Source of the DNA: Cytophagales bacterium
Lineage (GTDB): Bacteria; Bacteroidota; Bacteroidia; Cytophagales; UBA9547
DNA: 10,928 nt
NCBI GenBank assembly: GCA_025360395.1
Contig: JANYCH010000091.1
Span: forward strand, 1 to 10,928
Direction of reading: 5' to 3'
The notes beneath the pieces are model-generated. The model ran no database searches, was not told where the DNA came from, and saw nothing but the letters and a program-made list of their open reading frames with translations. Positions 1 to 6,597 of the stretch are shown one piece after another. A program made the translations under genes and the position numbers. Positions within the stretch are counted from its first letter, which is position 1. Every line of letters begins with the position of its first letter.

Positions 1-472
1 GCTTACCATCTTTTGTTCCTTGAAAGGTATATCCAATATCAGTAATAGGTGTAGGTTCAGGGATAGAGGTTGTACCAACTATATATTTATCCTGATAGGT
101 TATTTCCAGTTTATAAACCTTGTTCTTTTGGGGTGTTAAGAATGGATTTATGTAGAAACCTGATGGTAGCTTATCCACTTTTAATTCCAGAAGGGAAACC
201 TTACTGCCTGCATCATAAACTGTATCAGTTCCTGAAACGCTTCCTTCGGTTATAGATACAAATGCTCCTGAAATACCGGCAGCATTAAGCCTAAGATCAA
301 AATAATCAACTGTAGTTGTCAGATAAACATAATTCAGGGTTGGAAATTTGTCATTCAAAGATGCTTCTACCACCAGTTCTAATGGTGCTTTGGGCAAGTT
401 GATGTTGATCTCCTTTTCGCAGCTACAAAAAGAAAAACTCAATACTAAGAATATCAATATCCATTTAAACAT
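1..472 (-). CDS. DUF4249 family lipoprotein (N-terminal part, cut by window edge)
   Basis: The reading frame starts with ATG at 472 and stays open for 157 codons to the left edge, so the C-terminal part is missing. Residues 1-18 form a lipoprotein signal: a short hydrophobic stretch ending SFCSC followed by EKE. Cys18 is the likely lipidated residue, with Cys16 as alternative. The mature start (CEKEININLP, then LVVEASL) and the later strand with TSIPEPTPITDIGY are typical of DUF4249, a Bacteroidota family usually encoded beside a TonB-dependent receptor with a carboxypeptidase-like domain. It probably sits at the outer membrane as an accessory of the receptor encoded just upstream. Its molecular function is unknown. 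Only 2 bases separate its ATG from the receptor stop (TAAGCATG), so the two are almost certainly cotranscribed and perhaps translationally coupled. I am confident of the family, not of the ligand. Confidence 0.85.
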   Translation of the reverse strand, partial: MFKWILIFLVLSFSFCSCEKEININLPKAPLELVVEASLNDKFPTLNYVYLTTTVDYFDLRLNAAGISGAFVSITEGSVSGTDTVYDAGSKVSLLELKVDKLPSGFYINPFLTPQKNKVYKLEITYQDKYIVGTTSIPEPTPITDIGYTFQGTKDGK

Positions 473-474
473 GC

Positions 475-2850
475 TTAAAAACTAAAGCTCCATTGAATTC
501 CTGGTACGATAGGAAAAAGGTAGACCATATATGCTTTTACTTTTTGTTCTTCTATGTTAGGCGCCAAATAAATAAAATATGGGTTTTTACGATTGTAAAT
601 ATTATAAATGGAAAATACCCAACCAGATTTAAAACGTCTTTCTTTTTTCTTATTCCTATTGTATGTTAACGATACATCTGCCCGGTGATAAGCTGGTAGC
701 CTGTAATTATTTATTTCGTCATAACGGTTTATGAGTGAAAATTTGGGATCAAATGTTTTATTGTCAACGCCTACATTATAAGAGTATCTTGTAAGTGGCA
801 ACGTAACAGCGATCCCTGTGCCATAAACAAATACAAAATTTGCACCCCAACGCTCATTCAACTTATAGCTCAATACCAATGAAATATCATGTCTTCTGTC
901 ATATCTGTAAAAAAAAGGCTTACCATTATTAAGTTGGTCGAACTGTCTGGTGGTTCTGCTTAAAGTATAACCTATCCAACCATTAAGTCTGCCGGATTTT
1001 TTCTTGAGAAAAAACTCTAAACCATAGGCTTCTCCTTTGCCAGGGATAATTTCTTCTTCCAGGTTCTGGTTTAAAAATAATCTTGCCCCAGGCCTGAATT
1101 CAATCTGATTTTGCATCGTTTTGTAATATGTTTCAACTGATGCTTCATAGACATTATCTTTAAAATTCCTGAAATATCCCAAAGCTACCTGTTCAGAAAT
1201 TTGTGGTTTGACCTTCCTAGAACTAGGTATCCACAAATCGGATGGAAATGAAGCCCCCGATGTCGTTGCCAAATGCAAAAACTGATGCGTTTTAGTGTAT
1301 GAAGCTTTAACTGAAGAAGTGGAAGTTAAAATATAAGTCGTGGCCAATCTCGGTTCAAGTCCATGATAAAATTTGATTGATTCCTGTGGTTTCCATGTTT
1401 GGGACTCCCCAGTTGGTGAACCTTCTTCATCCAGAGTTTGTGCTGTAAATGGTCCAACCTGGTTAAAAAGCACATACCTCAATCCTGCATTGATCAAGAT
1501 CCTATCTGTCAAAGCAAAGTCATCCACGACATAAAACGCAGCTTCATGGGCATATTGTTTATTTATTACTTGTGAAATATTGGTACTGCCAATACTACCA
1601 GAGGCTATCCCAGGAACAAAGGTATGCCAGGTGTAATTATATCCAGTCTTGATTTTGTGCCTAGAATTTGGATAAATTTCGATATCAGATTTTAGGTTCC
1701 AATCTCTAAGTCCCGACCTTGCACTAAACTCATTGGTAAAAAACTGAAACGAACTATTAAGGTCATAACGGTTATAAACCAAAATTGTATTCATAAAAAC
1801 TTTAGGTGAAAAGAGATGGTTCCATCTCATAGTTGCAATTGTATTGCCCCAATTCACTTTAAAAAGAATATCAGTATTTCTGGGACTCCTAAACTTAAAA
1901 ATATCCCTCCCTAAATATCCAGAAAAGAAAATTTTATCTTTTGGAGAAAGAATAAAATTCAATTTAAAATTGAAATCATAAAAATAATATCCATTCCCTT
2001 TTTGGTCCTTCTGAAGAAAAGGTTGTGCTAAAGCATCTATGTAAGTCCTTCTACCTGAAATAATAAAGGAACTCTTGCTTTTTTTAATTGGCCCTTCAAG
2101 TGTTAGTCTGGAAGCTATTAAACCAACACCACCATTTACCTTGAATTGTTGATTATCACCATCCCTCATGTTTACATTTAAAATAGAAGAAAGCCTTCCT
2201 CCATAATTTGCAGGCATACCTCCTTTAATGATCTCTGCATTTTTAACAGCATCAGTGTTGAAAACTGACAAAAAACCAAGCAAATGCGAAGGATTATAAA
2301 CTACAGCATCATCCATTAATATCAGGTTTTGGTCTGGGCCTCCTCCCCTTACATAAAAACCTGTATTGCCTTCTCCACCCGATTTTATTCCTGGTAGCAA
2401 AGTAATGGCTTTCAGAACATCAGGTTCGCCTAATATAACAGGCAAGGTTTTTATTCTTTCAGCTGATAACTCTGCGCGGCTCATTTCTGTGCTCATCACA
2501 TTCTTATCATTCCGCTGTGTAGTAATGACGACTTCACTGGTTTGAAGAATTTCGGGGGAGATACTGAAGTTCAGTGTTTTATTTGCATCCAGTAAAATCT
2601 CACTTCTTAAGATTTTATATCCTATATAATTGACCAGAATAACATATTGACCTTTGGGAACTGTTAGAGAATAAAAGCCAAAGTTGTTTGTGCTTGCTCC
2701 CTTATTAATATCATTTATTCTTAATGTGGCGCCAATTAATACTTCGCCATTTAGTGAATCTCTGATATAACCAGATAATGTAAATGATTGAGAATAAACA
2801 AGCTGAGTTGAAAAAATTAAAAATATTAATGAATAAAAAAGATACTTCAT
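475..2850 (-). CDS. TonB-dependent outer-membrane receptor with carboxypeptidase-like N-terminal domain
   Basis: This 791-residue protein is a TonB-dependent transporter that would take up a ligand across the outer membrane using TonB-ExbBD energy. Residues 1-20 or 21 are a signal peptide (MKYLFYSLIFLIF..., cleavage near VYSQ). Residues about 23-100 form the carboxypeptidase-D-regulatory-like beta domain (LSGYIRDSLNGEVLIGATL; GFYSLTVPKGQYVI; YIGYK). A plug domain follows at about 110-235, with the typical LPGIKSGGEGNTGFYVRGG, NLILMDDAVVYNPSH and GGRLSSILNV segments. The rest is a 22-strand-type barrel ending in aromatic WSFSF, the usual outer-membrane insertion signal. Size and architecture fit the receptor group paired with DUF4249 rather than SusC, which is longer and paired with SusD. 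The start lies 24 bases after the kinase stop, with no clear Shine-Dalgarno site. The substrate cannot be told from sequence; metal chelates or peptides are possible. Confidence 0.93.
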   Translation of the reverse strand: MKYLFYSLIFLIFSTQLVYSQSFTLSGYIRDSLNGEVLIGATLRINDINKGASTNNFGFYSLTVPKGQYVILVNYIGYKILRSEILLDANKTLNFSISPEILQTSEVVITTQRNDKNVMSTEMSRAELSAERIKTLPVILGEPDVLKAITLLPGIKSGGEGNTGFYVRGGGPDQNLILMDDAVVYNPSHLLGFLSVFNTDAVKNAEIIKGGMPANYGGRLSSILNVNMRDGDNQQFKVNGGVGLIASRLTLEGPIKKSKSSFIISGRRTYIDALAQPFLQKDQKGNGYYFYDFNFKLNFILSPKDKIFFSGYLGRDIFKFRSPRNTDILFKVNWGNTIATMRWNHLFSPKVFMNTILVYNRYDLNSSFQFFTNEFSARSGLRDWNLKSDIEIYPNSRHKIKTGYNYTWHTFVPGIASGSIGSTNISQVINKQYAHEAAFYVVDDFALTDRILINAGLRYVLFNQVGPFTAQTLDEEGSPTGESQTWKPQESIKFYHGLEPRLATTYILTSTSSVKASYTKTHQFLHLATTSGASFPSDLWIPSSRKVKPQISEQVALGYFRNFKDNVYEASVETYYKTMQNQIEFRPGARLFLNQNLEEEIIPGKGEAYGLEFFLKKKSGRLNGWIGYTLSRTTRQFDQLNNGKPFFYRYDRRHDISLVLSYKLNERWGANFVFVYGTGIAVTLPLTRYSYNVGVDNKTFDPKFSLINRYDEINNYRLPAYHRADVSLTYNRNKKKERRFKSGWVFSIYNIYNRKNPYFIYLAPNIEEQKVKAYMVYLFPIVPGIQWSFSF

Positions 2851-2874
2851 TAATCCATTATGAAATAAATTGTG

Positions 2875-3957
2875 CTATACCAAATTAGGAATTGTTACTT
2901 CGAACAGTGACCCTTTCCCTTCGGTTGATGAAAACCTGATATTTCCATCCAGTTTAGTTACTGTTTCCTTAACTATGTACAAGCCTATTCCTGATCCTGC
3001 ACAATGTGTATTAGCCCGGTAAAACATATTGTAGACTTTACTTTGAAATTCTTCAGGAATCCCGATCCCATTATCTTCAATACTAAAAACCAATTGTTTT
3101 TTATCTGATTTAACTTTGATTTTTATCCATTTATCTATCTCTTCAGGTTTTTGGTATTTGACTGAATTAGACAATAAATTATTTATAATAAGGGCAATCC
3201 TGAAATTATCACTTACAAATGGATACTCTTCAACATATTCAGGAATTATCTGAACATCATCAAAAGGGTTAGGTAAGCTATTCTGAACATTCACAACAGC
3301 TTCTTGTATTAACAAAGGGAAGTTAACCTGGCTAAGGCTAATGTTGAAATTATGATTTTTATAAAAATCGGTAATTCCGTTTATTACATTGTCTAATTGC
3401 TTTATACTTTTAGAGAAAAGCTGAAACATAGCTTCCTTTCTGTCGCTTTCGGATTCTATAAGATATAACAAGCCGAGAAGTGTTTTTACTGGAGCTTTTA
3501 AATCGTGAGAGGCACTGTAAACGAAGCGGCTTAGTTCTTCATTCATTTTTTCAAGTTCCTGATTTTTAAGTTTCAGTTGTTTTCCAATCCAATAATGCTT
3601 GTAGGCACTTTCCATTGCCTCAATCATTCTGTTATGGTCCCAGGGCTTTTCTATATACCTGAAAATCTGACCCTTATTTATGGCCTGGATAACAGCTGAT
3701 ATGTCGCTGTAAGCAGTGAGCAAAATTCTGACAGGATCTGGATGTTTGTGTAAAATATGTTCAAAAAACTCAACCCCAGTCATGTCGGGCATTCTTTGAT
3801 CAGATACAATAATGTGGATTTCAACACTATTCAATACTTGCAATGCTTCAACTACATTATTGGCAGTATGAACTTTAAAAACAGATCTGAACCCGGCTTT
3901 AAATGCCACAAGGTTGTTCAATTCATCGTCCAGGTATAAAATGCTTATATCAATCAC
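2875..3957 (-). CDS. Receiver-histidine kinase protein (REC-HisKA-HATPase), cytoplasmic
   Basis: This 360-residue soluble signalling protein carries an N-terminal receiver domain (residues about 3-122): acidic pair Asp10/Asp11, phosphoacceptor Asp53 in SDQRMP, switch Thr81, Lys104 in EKPW. A short helical linker (about 124-143) leads to a HisKA dimerisation domain with His151 in SASHDLKAP. The HATPase domain follows, with N box Asn260/Asn264, G1 DNGIGIP (295-301) and G2 GSGIGL (321-326). No membrane segment or sensor domain is visible, so input probably arrives by phosphorylation of Asp53. The start is GTG at 3957: an in-frame TGA lies at 3964-3966, so no longer reading is possible, and the receiver core begins within a few residues. 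The gene lies 46 bases after a paralogous receiver gene and 24 bases before the TonB-dependent receptor. The output partner is unknown. Confidence 0.9.
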   Translation of the reverse strand: MIDISILYLDDELNNLVAFKAGFRSVFKVHTANNVVEALQVLNSVEIHIIVSDQRMPDMTGVEFFEHILHKHPDPVRILLTAYSDISAVIQAINKGQIFRYIEKPWDHNRMIEAMESAYKHYWIGKQLKLKNQELEKMNEELSRFVYSASHDLKAPVKTLLGLLYLIESESDRKEAMFQLFSKSIKQLDNVINGITDFYKNHNFNISLSQVNFPLLIQEAVVNVQNSLPNPFDDVQIIPEYVEEYPFVSDNFRIALIINNLLSNSVKYQKPEEIDKWIKIKVKSDKKQLVFSIEDNGIGIPEEFQSKVYNMFYRANTHCAGSGIGLYIVKETVTKLDGNIRFSSTEGKGSLFEVTIPNLV

Positions 3958-3962
3958 AAAAA

Positions 3963-3976
3963 ATCATTAAAATGAT
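3963..3976. repeat. 6-bp inverted repeat before the receiver-kinase start
   Basis: ATCATT and AATGAT flank a 2-base spacer, 5 bases upstream of the GTG at 3957. On the minus-strand transcript it reads ATCATTTTAATGAT followed by T's. The stem is short and AT-only apart from one G-C pair on each side, so a terminator or attenuator role is weakly supported. Confidence 0.25.
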
Positions 3977-4003
3977 ACTCAATTTTGAAATGAACAAAGA
4001 AAG

Positions 4004-4465
4004 TTAAGACAATAACTTTTGTCGTAACATAAATTCAAGCTGGTTGTTTGCCTGAATAAGGCTTTTTGTTAAAACCTTATTTTCCTTTCTTAATGAAAAA
4101 ACTTCATAGGCTTGTCTAACAAACATTTTCAATTCCTCTTCAATCCAGGGCTTGGTCATGTACCTATAAATTTGACCCTTGTTTACTGCATCAATCAGTG
4201 CCTGTATATCAGTATATCCCGTAAGTAATATCCTCATTGGATCCGGATATTCTTCAATTATAGATTCCAAAAATTCTACTCCAGTCATCTGAGGCATTCG
4301 CTGATCTGTAATAATTATTTCTATCTCATTTTCCTGAAGAATTCTTCTTCCCTCATCAGGAGATATTGCTGTATGTATATCATACATTCTCCTAAATGAA
4401 GCTTTGAAAGCATTTAAGTTATGCTCTTCATCATCAATATATAATATTCTAATCTTATCTTCCAT
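4004..4465 (-). CDS. Single-domain response regulator (HupR-like receiver) with C-terminal coiled coil
   Basis: The protein has 153 residues. The receiver domain covers about 5-125 and has all the phosphotransfer residues: Asp11/Asp12, phosphoacceptor Asp54 in TDQRMP, Thr82 in LLTGYTD and Lys105 in TKPW. The tail (about 126-153) is charged and helical, ending NNQLEFMLRQKLLS, which suggests a dimerising coiled coil rather than an output domain. No DNA-binding, GGDEF or HD-GYP domain follows, because the stop comes directly after the tail. It would act as a phosphorelay intermediate or through protein-protein contact. The receiver is clearly paralogous to that of the downstream receiver-kinase (shared pattern VEF-E-I, PDP-RILLT-Y-DI-A-I-A-NKGQI-RY-KPW). 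It is the first gene of the minus-strand block and is divergent from the block that encodes a 7TMR-DISM kinase without its own receiver, a plausible phosphodonor. Confidence 0.9.
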   Translation of the reverse strand: MEDKIRILYIDDEEHNLNAFKASFRRMYDIHTAISPDEGRRILQENEIEIIITDQRMPQMTGVEFLESIIEEYPDPMRILLTGYTDIQALIDAVNKGQIYRYMTKPWIEEELKMFVRQAYEVFSLRKENKVLTKSLIQANNQLEFMLRQKLLS

Positions 4466-4735
4466 ATATTTTACTCAATCAAACTATTAAATTAAGACAA
4501 AAAAATAAACCATTCTTAATGCCTAGCGTAAATGTGAAAAGTTTTTATTAATATTTTCTCTTAAGATAGAATTTGGATTAAATGTTTAAAAATGATTTTT
4601 TAAAAATAGTATAAATTCTACTGGTTTCTAAATTAACCCTTAGCAAGTTTTTATAAAATGAAAATCAGGAAACATTATAATAAAATTTAAGTAAATAATT
4701 ATTATCCCGGTTCGAATGGTTAATTCTACTCAAGT
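4466..4735. promoter_or_regulatory. AT-rich divergent intergenic region, likely holds both promoters
   Basis: These 270 bases separate the divergent starts of the response regulator (minus) and the ThiF-like gene (plus), so promoters for both blocks are expected here. I see no ORF, RNA gene, strong hairpin or repeat. The Bacteroidota -7 consensus TAnnTTTG is not matched exactly. The nearest forms are TAGAATTTG at 4567-4575 on the plus strand (one base too long) and, on the minus strand, ATAGTTTG at 4480-4487. Both are weak. No purine-rich Shine-Dalgarno site precedes either ATG. The promoter role rests on position rather than on motifs. Confidence 0.4.
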
Positions 4736-5839
4736 ATGAATGTAATTTTAAAAGAAATCATTGCTTCCTCTGTATCTAAAAATGAAGAATATAAACCCCT
4801 GTTTTTCAGAATAAATAAGGACGAAGACAAAATCGGTCTCTTTAAACTTCTCAATGAAAAACCTCATTTAAGGATATTTGATGAAATCCAAAGCCAGTTA
4901 GAAGAGCTGGTAAAATGCCTCAATCCGAAAATCGTTTTCACAAAGGAGACGCTAAAGGAGGCTTCAAGAGAATACCTTGGAAATAAATTACCTGAAGAAT
5001 ACGGTGTTTGGGTTTACTATTCCTGGTCCAATTCTGTAGTTCATATATTGGACAAAGAAGAATTTATAAAAGTCAGGACAAATAGAAATCAGTTCAAAAT
5101 AACACCCGAAGAGCAACAAACTTTATCTCAGAAAAAAGTAGGAGTTATAGGCCTTTCTGTTGGTCAGTCGGTATGCCTGGCTATGGCTATGGAAAGGAGC
5201 TTTGGAGAGTTGCGCATTGCTGACTTCGATCAGCTAGATTTAAGTAATCTTAATCGGATTCGGGCGGGGGTGCAAAACCTTCAAATTAAAAAAACGATAA
5301 TATGTGCAAGGGAAATTGCAGAAATAGACCCCTTTTTGAAAGTGATATGTTTCGATAATGGCATTACAGAAGAAAATATTGAATCTTTCTTTATTGAAGG
5401 AGGCAGGCTTGATGCTTTAATTGAAGAGTGCGACGGAATAAGTATTAAAATAAAAAGCAGAATTCTTGCTAAAGACTTTGGAATTCCGGTTATAATGGAT
5501 ACTAGCGACAGAGGTATGCTGGATATAGAAAGATTTGATCTGAACAAAGACCTTCCCCTTTTTCATGGCCTCCTTGAAAAATTCAACATCCAAGAAGATG
5601 TTAAAAATCCTCAACGAATTAAGGATCTTATTTTTGCCATATTAGATAAAGAAAAGATTTCAAAAAGATTTAGAGATTCGATAGAAGAAATAGGAAAATC
5701 ATTAACCACATGGCCACAACTGGCTTCTTCAGTAGTGGCCGGAGGTGCAAATGCTGCAGATGTATACAGGAAAATAATGCTTGGTTTTCCGGTTCCATCC
5801 GGCAGATATTATATAGATCTTGATGAATTAGTACGCTAA
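4736..5839 (+). CDS. ThiF/E1-like protein of the Rv1355c (MoeY) family, without nitroreductase half
   Basis: The protein has 367 residues. The N-terminal part (1-130) carries conserved Rv1355c-family stretches such as EEYGVWVYYSWS (88-99) and RTNRNQFKITPEEQ (114-127). A ThiF/MoeB/E1-type Rossmann domain follows at about 131-265. Its nucleotide loop is GVIGLSVGQS (136-145), then ADFDQLDLSNLNRIR (162-176, with Asn173/Arg174 as in E1 enzymes), Lys185/186 before the AREIAEIDP helix, and PVIMDTSDRG (251-260). The usual E1 acidic motif appears as EECDG. There are no CxxC zinc pairs and no clear catalytic cysteine, as in non-canonical E1s. From memory, family members such as mycobacterial MoeY are about twice as long, with a C-terminal nitroreductase domain. 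Here the protein ends at YYIDLDELVR and the next gene is unrelated to nitroreductase. ATP-dependent activation of a carboxylate is possible, but the substrate is unknown and the MoeY name implies no proven molybdopterin role. Confidence 0.82.
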   Translation: MNVILKEIIASSVSKNEEYKPLFFRINKDEDKIGLFKLLNEKPHLRIFDEIQSQLEELVKCLNPKIVFTKETLKEASREYLGNKLPEEYGVWVYYSWSNSVVHILDKEEFIKVRTNRNQFKITPEEQQTLSQKKVGVIGLSVGQSVCLAMAMERSFGELRIADFDQLDLSNLNRIRAGVQNLQIKKTIICAREIAEIDPFLKVICFDNGITEENIESFFIEGGRLDALIEECDGISIKIKSRILAKDFGIPVIMDTSDRGMLDIERFDLNKDLPLFHGLLEKFNIQEDVKNPQRIKDLIFAILDKEKISKRFRDSIEEIGKSLTTWPQLASSVVAGGANAADVYRKIMLGFPVPSGRYYIDLDELVR

Positions 5840-5864
5840 CTATTAACGGGGGGAATGAAAAAGA

Positions 5865-6593
5865 ATGCAAATAACAGACATTTCATCTTCAGAAATTAAA
5901 AATTTAAATATAACTGGTTTTCAAGCTGTTGAGGGCAGGGAAAAATGTGAAATTTTCATTGAAGGTCATTTAAATGTCTTACGTGACTTTGGTGTTAAAG
6001 AAATTACTTCGGTTAATGAAACCTGGCAAAATAATCCGAATAGTTATGTGATAATGGTTGAAAAGCCAGATGAAAATAAGTATGTGGCAGGATCAAGAAT
6101 AGAAATATACGGAGGAAAGCATCCTTTACCTATGGAAGTTGCAATTGGAGAAATAGATAGTGGGATATTTGATTTAATTAAAGGATATGCTGAACATGGA
6201 ACAGGAGAAATATGCGGATTATGGTCATCAACAAAACTTGCCGGAAATGGAATAGCTTCCATGCTTATAAAATCTTCAGTTGTACTTACAAACATCCTTA
6301 AGCTCAATTCTATTTTTGCTCTTTGTTCTCCTTTTACTGTTTCAATGTTTTCAAAGGCAGGTTTTGAAATAGTTACTTCTATAGGTAATAATGGAACCTT
6401 CTATTATCCTAAATTGGATCTTATTGCAACTGTAATGATATTAAAGGATCCTTCTATTTTAAGCAAAGCTTCAGAAGAAATTAAAGAAAAAATATTCAAT
6501 ATAGTTCAATATCCAGTACAATCTATTAATGAAACAGGTGCTAAAAATGAAATAGAAGTAAAATATAATCTCTCTTTAACTAAAACTGTATAA
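5865..6593 (+). CDS. GNAT-fold acyltransferase-like protein of unknown substrate
   Basis: This 242-residue protein has the outline of a GNAT acyltransferase. The acyl-CoA pyrophosphate loop is KLAGNGIA (124-131, GxGxA form), preceded by a core strand GEICGLWSS (114-122) and followed by a long helix. The later AGFEI strand (about residues 165-169) is typical of the C-terminal GNAT half. The N-terminal half has REKCEIFIEGH (25-35), then NSYVIMVEKP and AGSRIEIYGGKHPLPME (75-91), an order reminiscent of LuxI/FeeM-type acyl synthases, though the match is loose. Residues after about 195 form an Asn/Lys-rich tail. The start at 5865 is chosen because the frame matches the domain. A G6 run at 5848-5853 lies 11 bases upstream and may serve as a distant ribosome site. 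It lies 25 bases after the ThiF-like gene and 4 bases before the sensor kinase, so it is probably in their operon. The substrate cannot be named. Confidence 0.7.
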   Translation: MQITDISSSEIKNLNITGFQAVEGREKCEIFIEGHLNVLRDFGVKEITSVNETWQNNPNSYVIMVEKPDENKYVAGSRIEIYGGKHPLPMEVAIGEIDSGIFDLIKGYAEHGTGEICGLWSSTKLAGNGIASMLIKSSVVLTNILKLNSIFALCSPFTVSMFSKAGFEIVTSIGNNGTFYYPKLDLIATVMILKDPSILSKASEEIKEKIFNIVQYPVQSINETGAKNEIEVKYNLSLTKTV

Positions 6594-6597
6594 TAAA

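Noticed and set aside
70..255. 61-codon plus-strand frame at the left edge
   Set aside because: It lies antisense to the DUF4249 frame, which has a clear lipoprotein signal and family motifs. The plus-strand translation has no recognisable features.
4466..4735. Exact Bacteroidota promoter (TAnnTTTG) or riboswitch in the divergent region
   Set aside because: Only near-misses to the -7 motif were found, and no conserved riboswitch-like stems; the simple AT-rich runs explain the appearance.
5281..5870. Several minus-strand frames (65-88 codons) under the ThiF-like gene
   Set aside because: The plus-strand frame carries conserved family motifs through this whole stretch; the opposite frames overlap one another and look like shadows.
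6044..6307. 87-codon minus-strand frame within the acyltransferase gene
   Set aside because: Antisense shadow of the GNAT core, including its acyl-CoA loop; no domain features of its own.
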